From an uncultured Lachnospiraceae bacterium (GTDB taxonomy: Bacteria; Bacillota; Clostridia; Lachnospirales; Lachnospiraceae): 10,404 nucleotides of DNA. The translations under genes and the position numbers were made by a program. Positions within the stretch are counted from its first letter, which is position 1. Each line of letters starts with the position of its first letter. Positions 1-7,577 of this stretch are shown here, piece after piece. The notes under the pieces are model-generated. The model did no database searches. It was not told where the DNA came from and saw only the letters and a list, made by a program, of their open reading frames with translations. The stretch is from positions 1-10,404 of the forward strand of contig CAJUOE010000099.1 in NCBI GenBank assembly GCA_910587895.1, read 5' to 3'.

Positions 1-262
1 GCGCCTCATAGATGGAGCTGTCGCCATGCGGGTGGTACTTACCCATGGTATCGCCCACAATTCTTGCACATTTCCGGTACGGCCTGTCATGACGGATTCC
101 CAGTTCATGCATATCGTAGAGCGTCCTGCGCTGCACCGGTTTCAAGCCGTCGCGGACGTCGGGCAGAGCCCTTGCAACAATCACGCTCATGGCATAATCA
201 ATATAAGATTTCTGCATCAGCTCCGAATATTCCGTACGGATAATCTGTTCATTCTGCTGCAT
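1..262 (-). CDS. parC: Type IIA topoisomerase subunit A (ParC/GyrA-like), N-terminal part, cut by window edge
   Basis: This is the breakage-reunion subunit of a type IIA topoisomerase, which forms the active heterotetramer with the ATPase subunit encoded just upstream. Only the first 87 codons are in the window; the rest lies beyond base 1. Translating the minus strand from the ATG at 262 gives a start MQQNEQIIRTEYSEL, then the family signatures YAMSVIVARALPDVRDG, LKPVQRR and GKYHPHGDSSIYEA. The last is the quinolone-resistance region: Ser follows GD and Glu stands at the acidic position, so the usual resistance substitutions are absent there. The ending SSIYEA resembles Gram-positive ParC more than GyrA, but too little is present to separate the two. 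The ATG is preceded by AAAGGAA at 7 nt, and this site begins at the stop codon of the upstream gene (13 nt apart), so the two genes are almost certainly cotranscribed and translationally linked. The catalytic Tyr is outside the window. Confidence 0.9.
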   Translation of the reverse strand, partial: MQQNEQIIRTEYSELMQKSYIDYAMSVIVARALPDVRDGLKPVQRRTLYDMHELGIRHDRPYRKCARIVGDTMGKYHPHGDSSIYEA

Positions 263-275
263 GATTTATTCCTTT

Positions 276-2198
276 CTATATATCCAGTTCTGCGTCATGC
301 GCATGTTCATGGATAAATTCCCTTCTGGGCAGAACTTCCGTGCCCATCAGCATTTCTGTCACATCAGACGCCATCCTCGCATCCTCAATCTCCACCTTCT
401 TAAGCATACGCGTCTTTGGATTTAGCGTTGTCTCCCACAACTGCTCTGCGTCCATCTCGCCAAGGCCCTTGTATCGCTGCAGCGTAAAAGGCCCTTTGTG
501 GCGTTTTCTGTATTTCTCCAGCGCAACATCGTCGTACAGATATTCCTCTTCCCCCCTGCCGGGAATCGCCTTATACAAAGGCGGCATGGCAATATAGACA
601 TGCCCCTCGAAAATAAGCTCCGGCATAAAGCGGTAAAACAGCGTCAAGAGCAGCGTGGAAATATGCGCGCCGTCCACATCCGCATCCGCCATCACAATAA
701 TCTTGTCATAGCGCAGCTTGGAAATGTCAAAATCATTGCCGTATCCTTCCGAAAACCCACAGCCAAACGCGTTAATCATCGTCTTAATCTCCGCATTTGC
801 AAGCACTTTGTCGATACTTGCCTTCTCGACATTTAATATCTTACCGCGGATCGGCAGAATCGCCTGGTAATTCCGGTCTCTCGCCGTCTTCGCGGAGCCT
901 CCGGCGGAATCTCCCTCCACAATGAAGATTTCACAGATGGAGGCGTCCCTGCTCTCGCAGTTGGCAAGCTTGCCATTGGAATCGAAAGAAAATTTCTGTT
1001 TCGTCAGAAGGTTTGTCTTGGCTTTCTCCTCCGTCCTGCGGATTTTCGCCGCTTTCTCCGCACAGGAAATCACCTTCTTAAGCGTTTCTAAATTCTTATC
1101 GAAATATAACTGAATCTCTTCCCCGGTAACCTTGCTGGTGACGCGCGCCGCGTCCTGGTTGTCCAGTTTCGTCTTCGTCTGCCCCTCGAAACGCGGAGCC
1201 GGGTGTTTGACCGAGACAACCGCCGTCAATCCGTTGCGCACATCCGCCCCGGTAAAATTCGAATCTTTTTCTTTGAGAATGCCAAGCTCCCTGGCATAAT
1301 TGTTGATAACCGTCGTAAATACCGCCTTAAATCCGGTCAGGTGCGTCCCGCCTTCGGCATTGTAGATATTATTGCAAAATCCCAGCACATTTTCACGAAA
1401 CTCATTGATATACTGGAACGCCACCTCTACCGTGATGCCTTCGCTCTCGCCGCTGAAATATACGACGTCGTGAACCGCCTCAACCTTGCGGTTCAAATCC
1501 CGGACAAATCCCCGGATTCCCTCTTCCTCGTGGAATTCCACGCGTTCCACTGTCTCTCCTCGCTTATCCTCATAGACAATCGTGAGATTAGGGTTTAAAT
1601 ATGCCGTTTCATGGAGACGGCTTTTTACGTCCTCCTCCTTAAAACGCGTCTTTTCAAAGATTTCCGGATCCGGCAGAAAATTAATTTTTGTTCCCTTTTT
1701 ACGCGTCTTTCCAATCACCGGAAGCAGTCCCTTGTCTAGTTCTACGACAGGCTTTCCGCGCTCATACCTGTCATGATGGATTTCGCCGCCTATATACACT
1801 TCCAGGTCAAGGTATACGGACAGTGCGTTGACAACAGAAGAACCCACGCCATGAAGCCCACCGCTGGTCTTATAGGCGTCATTGTCAAACTTTCCCCCCG
1901 CATGGAGGGTACTGAATACAAGACGTGCGGCAGAGACGCCTTTCTCATGCATTCCCACCGGGATTCCACGTCCGTTGTCTTCCACGGTACAGGAACCGTC
2001 CTTCTCCAAAGTTACCTTTATTGTATCACAAAATCCCGCCAGATGTTCATCCACGGAATTATCCACGATCTCATAAATTAAATGATTCAAACCTTTGCGG
2101 GACACGCTTCCAATATACATGCCCGGCCTTTTCCTTACGGCTTCCAGACCTTCCAGCACCGTGATATTTCCGGCGCCGTATTCCTGTTTCTCTGCCAT
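276..2198 (-). CDS. parE: Type IIA DNA topoisomerase subunit B (ParE/GyrB-like ATPase)
   Basis: This is the ATPase and TOPRIM subunit (640 aa, normal for the family at about 635-655). The GHKL ATPase domain covers about residues 1-220, with LEGLEAVRKRPGMYIG, the catalytic-type Glu43 and Asn47 in YEIVDNSVDE, Asp74 in EDNGRG, and the GGLHGVG lid at 113-119. The transducer domain follows, with QTKTKL near 340-345. The TOPRIM domain has EGDSAGGSA (428-436) and DADVDGAH (505-512), with Mg-binding acids Glu428, Asp505 and Asp507. The C-terminal GyrB/ParE domain has QRYKGLGEM near 574-582. The protein ends RREF...LDI, which is GyrB-like, while the partner gene's QRDR looks ParC-like; gyrase versus topoisomerase IV cannot be settled here. 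Clostridia often carry a second gyrB/gyrA-like pair away from dnaA, and this location next to gpsA fits that. The start is ATG with GGGAG about 8 nt upstream. It lies 50 nt after the kinase gene. Confidence 0.93.
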   Translation of the reverse strand: MAEKQEYGAGNITVLEGLEAVRKRPGMYIGSVSRKGLNHLIYEIVDNSVDEHLAGFCDTIKVTLEKDGSCTVEDNGRGIPVGMHEKGVSAARLVFSTLHAGGKFDNDAYKTSGGLHGVGSSVVNALSVYLDLEVYIGGEIHHDRYERGKPVVELDKGLLPVIGKTRKKGTKINFLPDPEIFEKTRFKEEDVKSRLHETAYLNPNLTIVYEDKRGETVERVEFHEEEGIRGFVRDLNRKVEAVHDVVYFSGESEGITVEVAFQYINEFRENVLGFCNNIYNAEGGTHLTGFKAVFTTVINNYARELGILKEKDSNFTGADVRNGLTAVVSVKHPAPRFEGQTKTKLDNQDAARVTSKVTGEEIQLYFDKNLETLKKVISCAEKAAKIRRTEEKAKTNLLTKQKFSFDSNGKLANCESRDASICEIFIVEGDSAGGSAKTARDRNYQAILPIRGKILNVEKASIDKVLANAEIKTMINAFGCGFSEGYGNDFDISKLRYDKIIVMADADVDGAHISTLLLTLFYRFMPELIFEGHVYIAMPPLYKAIPGRGEEEYLYDDVALEKYRKRHKGPFTLQRYKGLGEMDAEQLWETTLNPKTRMLKKVEIEDARMASDVTEMLMGTEVLPRREFIHEHAHDAELDI

Positions 2199-2248
2199 TT
2201 TTTGTCTCCCTTTCCTTAACCTTCTTTCCCCATTTTATTCTTATCGCC

Positions 2249-3031
2249 TCAAAATACCTTCTCCAGATCCCCCCGCAGCTCTTCGCAGGATGGATAGCGT
2301 TTCTTTCGCTCCCTCTCCGTACATTTACGGATAATTCGTGCAAGCCTCCGGGGCATCGTCCGCCTCATAGAATGGACGGTTATCGCACCCACATCCACCT
2401 GGCAGGGATTTATCCCTGTCAGGAGCTCGTACATCGTCACGCCCAACGCATAAATATCCGCGCGCGCGTCTATCACATCACTAAGCTCCAATTGCTCCGG
2501 CGCCGCATATCCCCTCGTCCCTAACACAAACGGGAATTCCTGCGTATCCTCACACATCTGCACAGCCCCAAAATCAATCAACCTGAGATTCCCCTCGGGC
2601 TGTATCATGATGTTATCAGGTTTCATATCGCAGTATACCAAAGACGGCACGCTCCCATGCAGATACGATAACATCAGGCACAAGTCTTTGCCCCACCGCA
2701 ATACTTCTTCCACAGGCAGGGCTCCCAGCCTGCGCAGACGCTGGCCCGCAGTCTCTCCCTGAAGATATTCCATCACAAGACAGTCCGCATCCCCGGTTTC
2801 CAGCATCGCAAAGATTTCCGGGAAATAAGGATATTTCAGCCTGCGCACAATTTCCGCCTCCCTGCGCGCAAACGCACAGAAACGGCTGTCAGGGGATTTC
2901 TCAATCTCTTTCAGCACACGGTTTCTTCCATCTTGCCTGTCATAAACAAGATAAACACGCGAACTGGCTCCCCCGCCAAGCTGTTTTTTGATCTCATACC
3001 GCTGCGCCAGCGTTGTTCCCGTTTCCAACAT
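2249..3031 (-). CDS. Hanks-type serine/threonine protein kinase, kinase domain only
   Basis: This is a predicted cytosolic Ser/Thr kinase of 260 aa, made of a single eukaryotic-like kinase domain without membrane segment, PASTA repeats or other C-terminal module. Visible motifs are the Gly-rich loop LGGGASSRV (18-26), Lys41 in RVLKEIE for ATP binding, an alpha-C Glu around 58-60, the hinge region VMEYLQG (86-92), the catalytic loop YCDMKPDN (133-140, Asp135, Lys137, Asn140), IDFG (152-155) for Mg binding, and GTRGYAAPEQ (171-180) as P+1 loop and APE motif. The structural Asp192 follows in ADIYALG. The catalytic loop has Cys where most kinases have Arg before the Asp, so this is a non-RD kinase, a class often active without activation-loop phosphorylation. 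Substrate is unknown. No PP2C phosphatase gene is adjacent. It sits 9 nt after gpsA and 50 nt before the topoisomerase gene, so cotranscription is likely. Start ATG has AAGGGAAG upstream. Confidence 0.9.
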   Translation of the reverse strand: MLETGTTLAQRYEIKKQLGGGASSRVYLVYDRQDGRNRVLKEIEKSPDSRFCAFARREAEIVRRLKYPYFPEIFAMLETGDADCLVMEYLQGETAGQRLRRLGALPVEEVLRWGKDLCLMLSYLHGSVPSLVYCDMKPDNIMIQPEGNLRLIDFGAVQMCEDTQEFPFVLGTRGYAAPEQLELSDVIDARADIYALGVTMYELLTGINPCQVDVGAITVHSMRRTMPRRLARIIRKCTERERKKRYPSCEELRGDLEKVF

Positions 3032-3040
3032 GAACTTCCC

Positions 3041-4048
3041 TTACTCCCACATTTTCTCATGCTCTGCTTTCTTATCGCGGAGCATCAATTCCTGTACCGC
3101 CTCTTTGCACGGCTTGTTGTAGAATAAGACAAGATTCACCTGCTCGATAATCGGCATCGGCACCTGGTATTTTTCCGACAATCCCATGGCGGCTTTCGCA
3201 GAATAGATACCTTCCACCACCATATTTACTTCTTCCGTGGCCTCTTTCATCGTCTTCCCTTCGCCAATCAACATTCCCGCTTTGCGGTTGCGACTATGCC
3301 TGCTGGCACAGGTGACAATCAAGTCTCCAATCCCGGTAAGGCCGCTGATGGTCTCATATTTCGCTCCCATCGCCAACGCCAGACGTCCAATTTCCGCGAT
3401 TCCCCGGGTAATCAGCGCCGCCTTCGTGTTGTCTCCATAACCAAGGCCATCCGCCATGCCTGCCGCAAGGGCGATTACATTTTTAAGGGCGCCCCCCAGC
3501 TCAATTCCCAGCATATCCGGGCTGGTATAGACGCGAAACACATCATTCATAAAAATATTCTGGATGAACTCTGCGGCCTCCCTTGTGCCTGCGCCTGCCA
3601 CGCAGGTCGTCGGCAGCCCCCGGCCAACCTCCTCGGCATGGCTGGGTCCCGATAACACGGCAACCCTTGCCTGTGAAATCTCCTCCGCAACGATGTCCGT
3701 CAAAGTCATCAGCGTCTTTTCTTCAATCCCCTTTGCTACATTGACGATCAGCTGCTGACTGGCCACAAACGGCTGCATCATCTTTGCCGTACTGCGGACA
3801 AATACGGATGGAACTGCAAGAACCAGCAAATCCCTGCCTTCCACCGCCTCTTTTAAATTCGTGGTGAGCTTAATATCCTCCGCCAGCTTTACACCGGGCA
3901 GTTTCATCACATGCTCCCGTTTTTCTTTCAGCATTGCGATTTCATCTTCCATCACAGACCAGATCGTCACTTCATGCCCATTATGTTCCAACACGGTTGC
4001 GAGGGCGGTTCCCCAGCTCCCCGCACCGAGCACACTTACTTTAGCCAT
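3041..4048 (-). CDS. gpsA: NAD(P)H-dependent glycerol-3-phosphate dehydrogenase
   Basis: GpsA reduces dihydroxyacetone phosphate to sn-glycerol-3-phosphate, the backbone precursor used by PlsY, encoded just upstream. The Rossmann fold shows GAGSWGTALA at residues 8-17. Other family signatures are VNVAKGIE (Lys106), LSGPSHAEEV (132-141), the catalytic Lys189 in GGALKNVIALAAG, GDNTKAALITRG (205-216) and SGLTGIGDLIVTC (235-247). Length from the chosen start is 335 aa, typical of bacterial GpsA. I prefer the ATG at 4048 (MAKVSVLG) because GAGGA lies 8 nt upstream and it gives the canonical N terminus. An in-frame ATG at 4063 would add MRKYQ and overlap the plsY stop codon as ATGA, so translational coupling to plsY is likely either way. 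The acidic and basic residues near the C terminus (DKKAEHEKMWE) are unremarkable. Confidence 0.96.
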   Translation of the reverse strand: MAKVSVLGAGSWGTALATVLEHNGHEVTIWSVMEDEIAMLKEKREHVMKLPGVKLAEDIKLTTNLKEAVEGRDLLVLAVPSVFVRSTAKMMQPFVASQQLIVNVAKGIEEKTLMTLTDIVAEEISQARVAVLSGPSHAEEVGRGLPTTCVAGAGTREAAEFIQNIFMNDVFRVYTSPDMLGIELGGALKNVIALAAGMADGLGYGDNTKAALITRGIAEIGRLALAMGAKYETISGLTGIGDLIVTCASRHSRNRKAGMLIGEGKTMKEATEEVNMVVEGIYSAKAAMGLSEKYQVPMPIIEQVNLVLFYNKPCKEAVQELMLRDKKAEHEKMWE

Positions 4049-4059
4049 CTGATATTTCC

Positions 4060-4728
4060 TCATTTCTTCTCAAGATTTCCGGATTTACTAAAGGAAAATT
4101 TATTCTCTGTTCCGGTGAGCAGACGCTTGATATTCGCCTTATGGCGCCAGATTCCCATCACCGCAAACAACGCGCCTACAATATACGCTTCTATTTTAAA
4201 TACCGATGCGATTTCCAGATATCCCAGCTCGCCAAACACCACAAGCTGCACAAAAAAGCAGATCATGACCAGAATCGAACCCAGCGACACATAGCGGGTA
4301 ACTGCAACCACTACAATAAACAAAAGAAGGCATAGAACAGCCATCGGCGGATAAAATGCAAGGATAAATCCCGCCGTACATGCAATTCCCTTGCCCCCCT
4401 TAAATTTGAGATAAGCCGGGAAATTATGGCCAAGTACAGCGCCAAATCCTGCATACATCTCCAAAAGCATCACGCCGCCCGGATATGTACCTCGAAACAG
4501 CAGCCATGCAAGGAGCATGGACAGCATCGCTTTGCACAAATCTCCAAAAAATGTGATCAGGCCCGCTTTCAGGCCAAGCGTCCGCAGGGTATTGGTCGCA
4601 CCTGCATTTCCGCTCCCATGCTGCCGGATATCCACATTATGCAGTTTCCCGTAAATATAACCCGTCTGAAACATTCCCAGACAGTAACCGATGACAATAC
4701 AAATCCCTCGTGCCAGAATCATGTTCAT
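4060..4728 (-). CDS. plsY: Glycerol-3-phosphate acyltransferase PlsY (acyl-phosphate dependent)
   Basis: This integral membrane enzyme moves an acyl group from acyl-phosphate to glycerol-3-phosphate, giving lysophosphatidic acid as the first committed step of phospholipid synthesis. It has 222 aa with several hydrophobic segments (about 4-25, 55-79, 85-104, 115-142, 148-170 and 180-193). PlsY motif 1 is GSGNAGATN at 38-46, motif 2 is KFKGGKGIA at 108-116, and motif 3 lies around RYVSLGS (145-151). The tail RHKANIKRLLTGTE is typical of the family. The C terminus has about 15 polar residues beyond the conserved core, slightly longer than the shortest homologues. ATG at 4728 follows the der stop by 2 nt with AAGGGTGA about 6-7 nt upstream; a second ATG two codons later is possible. 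Downstream it overlaps or abuts gpsA, whose product supplies its substrate. Confidence 0.96.
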   Translation of the reverse strand: MNMILARGICIVIGYCLGMFQTGYIYGKLHNVDIRQHGSGNAGATNTLRTLGLKAGLITFFGDLCKAMLSMLLAWLLFRGTYPGGVMLLEMYAGFGAVLGHNFPAYLKFKGGKGIACTAGFILAFYPPMAVLCLLLFIVVVAVTRYVSLGSILVMICFFVQLVVFGELGYLEIASVFKIEAYIVGALFAVMGIWRHKANIKRLLTGTENKFSFSKSGNLEKK

Positions 4729-4730
4729 AC

Positions 4731-6053
4731 CTATTCACCCTTCCTCTCCCGAATAATGAATTTTAATGATGTTCCCTGAAAACCAAAGGCGTCCCTGATA
4801 CGGTTTTCCAAATATCTGGTGTAGGAAAAATGCATCAGCTGTTTATCATTGACAAAAATTACGAACGTGGGCGGCTTTACCGCCACCTGCGTCATATAAT
4901 AGAGTTTCAGCCGTTTCCCCTTGTCGGAAGGAGGCTGCTGCATTGCGACTGCCTCGGACATAATCTCATTCAGCACGCCAGTCGCAACCCGCATGGAATT
5001 ATTTTCCAGCACCACGTCAATCATATCAAACAGTTTCTGCGTCCTCTGCCCGGTCTTTGCGGAAATAAAAAGAATTTCCGCGTAAGGCATAAAGCTTAAA
5101 ACCTCGCGAATCTTGTCCGTATGCTTATAAATCGTCTTATCGTCCTTCTCTACGGCATCCCACTTATTCACTGCAATGATGATGCCTTTGCCGCGCTCAT
5201 GCGCAATGCCGGCAATCTTGGCGTCCTGCTCCGTCACGCCCTCGGTAGCGTCAATTACGACCACGACCACATCTGCGCGTTCCACCGCCGTCACCGCACG
5301 GATAATGCTGAACCGCTCCAGTTCTTCCTTAATCTTACTCTTTCGCCGGAGCCCGGCAGTATCAATAAACACATACTCCCTGTCATGATAAGTGATCTCT
5401 GTATCTATGGCGTCCCTTGTCGTGCCTGCAATCTCCGACACAATCACACGCTCCTCCCCTACGAGATGATTGATCAGAGAGGATTTACCCACATTCGGCT
5501 TGCCCACGACTGCAATCTTAGGCCTGTCATCCTCGCTCTCGTCTGCAGCCTCCTGTGAAAAATGTTTCGTCACCTCATCCAGCATATCACCGATGCCAAG
5601 TTTCGAAGAGGCGGAAATCGCCACCGGGTCTCCAATTCCAAGATTATAAAATTCATACACGTCCGGCATAAACTTCTCGAAACTGTCTACCTTATTCACG
5701 ACAAGCACGACCGGTTTGTGCGAGCGCCGCAGCATATCGGCGACCTTCGCATCCGCATCCTGCAATCCCTGGCGCACATCCGTAATAAAAATGATCACAT
5801 CCGCCGTATCAATCGCAATCTGCGCCTGCTCCCTCATCTGAGAGAGAATGATATCTTTGCTCTCCGGCTCAATTCCGCCCGTATCAATCAGGGTAAACGT
5901 CATATTCAACCAATTCACATCCGCGTAAATCCTGTCCCTCGTCACGCCGGGCGTATCCTGCACAATGGAAATCCGCTCGCCTGCCAACGCATTAAACAAC
6001 GTGGACTTTCCCACATTGGGGCGTCCTACAATCGCAACTACCGGTTTACTCAT
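4731..6053 (-). CDS. der: Ribosome biogenesis GTPase Der (EngA), tandem GTPase domains
   Basis: Der is an essential double GTPase acting in late 50S ribosomal subunit assembly. From the chosen start it has 440 aa, the usual length. GTPase domain 1 has GRPNVGKS (10-17), the switch region TPGVTRDR (34-41), DTGG (57-60), NKVD (120-123) and an SA motif near 147-149. A short acidic linker (about 168-176) leads to GTPase domain 2, with GKPNVGKS (184-191), AGTTRDA (209-215), DTAG (231-234), NKWD and SAKTG. The C-terminal KH-like domain occupies about 350-440 and ends KFIIRERKGE. I prefer ATG 6053 (MSKPVVAIVG) because GGAG stands 6 nt upstream and the N terminus then matches the family. ATG 6065 would add four residues and has only a weak ribosome site. 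It lies 31 nt after the DUF512 gene and 2 nt before plsY. Confidence 0.97.
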   Translation of the reverse strand: MSKPVVAIVGRPNVGKSTLFNALAGERISIVQDTPGVTRDRIYADVNWLNMTFTLIDTGGIEPESKDIILSQMREQAQIAIDTADVIIFITDVRQGLQDADAKVADMLRRSHKPVVLVVNKVDSFEKFMPDVYEFYNLGIGDPVAISASSKLGIGDMLDEVTKHFSQEAADESEDDRPKIAVVGKPNVGKSSLINHLVGEERVIVSEIAGTTRDAIDTEITYHDREYVFIDTAGLRRKSKIKEELERFSIIRAVTAVERADVVVVVIDATEGVTEQDAKIAGIAHERGKGIIIAVNKWDAVEKDDKTIYKHTDKIREVLSFMPYAEILFISAKTGQRTQKLFDMIDVVLENNSMRVATGVLNEIMSEAVAMQQPPSDKGKRLKLYYMTQVAVKPPTFVIFVNDKQLMHFSYTRYLENRIRDAFGFQGTSLKFIIRERKGE

Positions 6054-6084
6054 TCTATTCTCCATTTCTTTACTGATTCTCTTA

Positions 6085-7398
6085 CTAACTGCTTAACAGA
6101 CAGGATACTAAATCCTGTCCGCTTGATTTTACAATATCTATCTTTACTTGTAAAGCACTTTCCACCTGCGCCAGCGTCACATCATCCAAAAATACTTCCT
6201 CTCCGCTGCGCAAGAGGTTACAGGGCAAAAGCAGCCTGTCTCCCAGCTCTTTTCCCTTTAACTGCTCTATGATATCGTGTCCGGTCAACAGACCGGAGAC
6301 TGTAATCTGCTCTCCAAAGAAATGATTGATAATCGGAATTACCTGAACCTGTTTCTCCGGAAATGATTTCATGAAAATTTCCGTAAGCCCCTGTATTGTC
6401 GGCGCCGCCAAAACGCCTGTGGCAATCGTGACAGTCTCTTCCTCTGCCCGCCTTATTGCCGCATCAGCCATCGCCTCCATAAATTCCGTCCGCAACAGGC
6501 GCAGCATGCCCACGCCGTTTTCCAGTTGGATATAGCCGTCATAACGCTCTTCTTCCGGCAGCTCCTTTTCCGCCAGGAGATACCACTCATCGCTGGCATG
6601 GATAAAATGCAGCCCGCTTTTTTGCATACAGATCTCCTGGAAACCATGAATCATCTCAAGAACCCGGCAAGCGTCTTCCTTCGTAAATGCCTCTAACGGA
6701 AACAGCCCTTCGCGGTAACGGCTCAGTCCTACCGGAACCACAGACACGCTCTCCATCACCGGCATATACTGCATCAAATCCGTAATACTGCGCGCAAGCT
6801 CCTCCCCGTCGTTAATTCCCTTGCAGAGCACAATCTGCCCGTTCATGGGGATTCCCGCCTCATAAAGTCTGTCTATCTTCTTAAGCGCATCCCCTGCAAA
6901 ACGGTTATTCAGCATCTTGCAGCGCAGCCCGGGGTTGGTTGTCTGCACCGATATATTGATGGGTCCCAGCCGGTATGCAATAATCCGCTCCAGATCGTGT
7001 TCCTTCATATTTGTAAGCGTTACGTAATTGCCCTGAAGGAAGGAAAGCCTGGAATCATCATCCTTAAAATACAAGGTATCGCGCATACCCTCCGGCATCT
7101 GGTCAATGAAACAGAAAATGCACTTGTTATGGCAGGATCTGTAATCATCCATCAAACCGTTTTCAAACTCAATTCCAAGGTCATCCTCGTACTCTTTCTC
7201 GATCTCCAGCTCCCACTCTTCTCCGTCTTCTTTACGGATAACAACTGTCAGATATTCTTCGTTACTGTAATAGTGATAATCAAAAACATCTTCAATCTCA
7301 TGACCGTTTACCGACAACAACACATCGCCGGGCGCCACTTCCAGCTCCCCGGCAATGCTGCCCGGCAAAACCCGGTGTATCACATGTTCCTTTTTCAC
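6085..7398 (-). CDS. DUF512 family protein: PDZ-like plus radical SAM domain
   Basis: This 437-aa protein belongs to the DUF512 family of radical-SAM-like proteins, whose molecular function is not established. An N-terminal PDZ-like segment (about 5-65) contains VLPGSIAGELEVAPGDVLLSVNG. A cysteine cluster C89-x3-C93-x2-C96 in SCHNKCIFCFID has the spacing of a radical SAM [4Fe-4S] site, followed by a barrel-like region with GNYVTLTN (123-130) and ISVQTTNP (149-156). The C-terminal DUF512 part (about 240-430) includes TGVLAAPTIQ and TVSGLLTGHDI. The start is GTG at 7398, giving MKKEHVI, a common N terminus in this family; the ribosome site is weak (GAAGAG at 9 nt), and a GTG five codons later with AAGGA at 4 nt is the alternative. 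The gene immediately before der is a frequent arrangement in Firmicutes, which suggests, without proof, a link to translation or ribosome assembly. It begins 6 nt after the micropeptide gene. Confidence 0.9.
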   Translation of the reverse strand: MKKEHVIHRVLPGSIAGELEVAPGDVLLSVNGHEIEDVFDYHYYSNEEYLTVVIRKEDGEEWELEIEKEYEDDLGIEFENGLMDDYRSCHNKCIFCFIDQMPEGMRDTLYFKDDDSRLSFLQGNYVTLTNMKEHDLERIIAYRLGPINISVQTTNPGLRCKMLNNRFAGDALKKIDRLYEAGIPMNGQIVLCKGINDGEELARSITDLMQYMPVMESVSVVPVGLSRYREGLFPLEAFTKEDACRVLEMIHGFQEICMQKSGLHFIHASDEWYLLAEKELPEEERYDGYIQLENGVGMLRLLRTEFMEAMADAAIRRAEEETVTIATGVLAAPTIQGLTEIFMKSFPEKQVQVIPIINHFFGEQITVSGLLTGHDIIEQLKGKELGDRLLLPCNLLRSGEEVFLDDVTLAQVESALQVKIDIVKSSGQDLVSCLLSS

Positions 7399-7404
7399 GC
7401 TTTG

Positions 7405-7524
7405 TTACTCTTCACTTTCTTCGTCCACTACACCTGCCACAGCACCTGCCACAGACGCTACAACTGCAACAATCACAGCTACCAAAACAACTCCGCCAAT
7501 TAAAAATACTAACATACGTCTCAC
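7405..7524 (-). CDS. Small membrane micropeptide (39 aa), first gene of the der operon
   Basis: I do not recognise this protein. From a GTG at 7524 it encodes 39 residues: a basic start (MRRM), one long hydrophobic stretch of about residues 5-33 made almost only of Val, Ala, Gly, Leu and Ile, and an acidic tail (DEESEE). This is the shape of a single-pass membrane peptide with an N-in orientation by the positive-inside rule. A GxxxG pattern (Gly27, Gly31) could support helix packing. GTG has AAGGA 4 nt upstream; ATG at 7515 (36 aa) is the alternative. A longer in-frame opening to 7617 would start upstream of the predicted promoter and run through a stem-loop, so it is unlikely. The coding case rests on the promoter 18-25 nt upstream, the ribosome site, and the stop being 6 nt before the DUF512 start. 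Part of the hydrophobic stretch comes from a 12-bp tandem duplication. Confidence 0.6.
   Translation of the reverse strand: MRRMLVFLIGGVVLVAVIVAVVASVAGAVAGVVDEESEE
7431..7454. repeat. Perfect 12-bp tandem duplication inside the micropeptide gene
   Basis: The unit cacctgccacag occurs twice in direct succession at 7431-7442 and 7443-7454. It is in frame and encodes a repeated Val-Ala-Gly-Ala/Val block in the hydrophobic part of the micropeptide. Such a unit can gain or lose copies by slippage without shifting the frame, changing the length of the membrane segment by four residues. Confidence 0.8.
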
Positions 7525-7548
7525 ACATTCCTTCTCTTTTTTGCCTTT

Positions 7549-7577
7549 ATCATAGCATATTCTTGAAAATCTGTAAA
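7549..7577 (-). promoter_or_regulatory. Predicted sigma-A promoter with extended -10 for the micropeptide-DUF512-der operon
   Basis: Reading the minus strand, TTTACA (7577-7572, 5 of 6 to the -35 consensus) is separated by exactly 17 nt from TATGAT (7554-7549, 5 of 6 to the -10 consensus). A TG one base before the -10 hexamer gives an extended -10 element. The start of transcription would fall near 7542, leaving a leader of about 18 nt before the GTG of the micropeptide gene. The -35 hexamer begins in the last base of the preceding stem-loop, so the two signals are packed together. Confidence 0.7.

Noticed and set aside
5562..6272. Long plus-strand open frame (236 codons) opposite der and the DUF512 gene, and similar plus-strand frames elsewhere
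   Set aside because: They lie antisense to genes with clear family motifs, have His/Arg-rich low-quality translations and no good ribosome sites.
6280..6300. Perfect 6-bp hairpin tccggt/accgga inside the DUF512 gene
   Set aside because: It is inside coding sequence, short, and without a T-tract; chance is enough to explain it.
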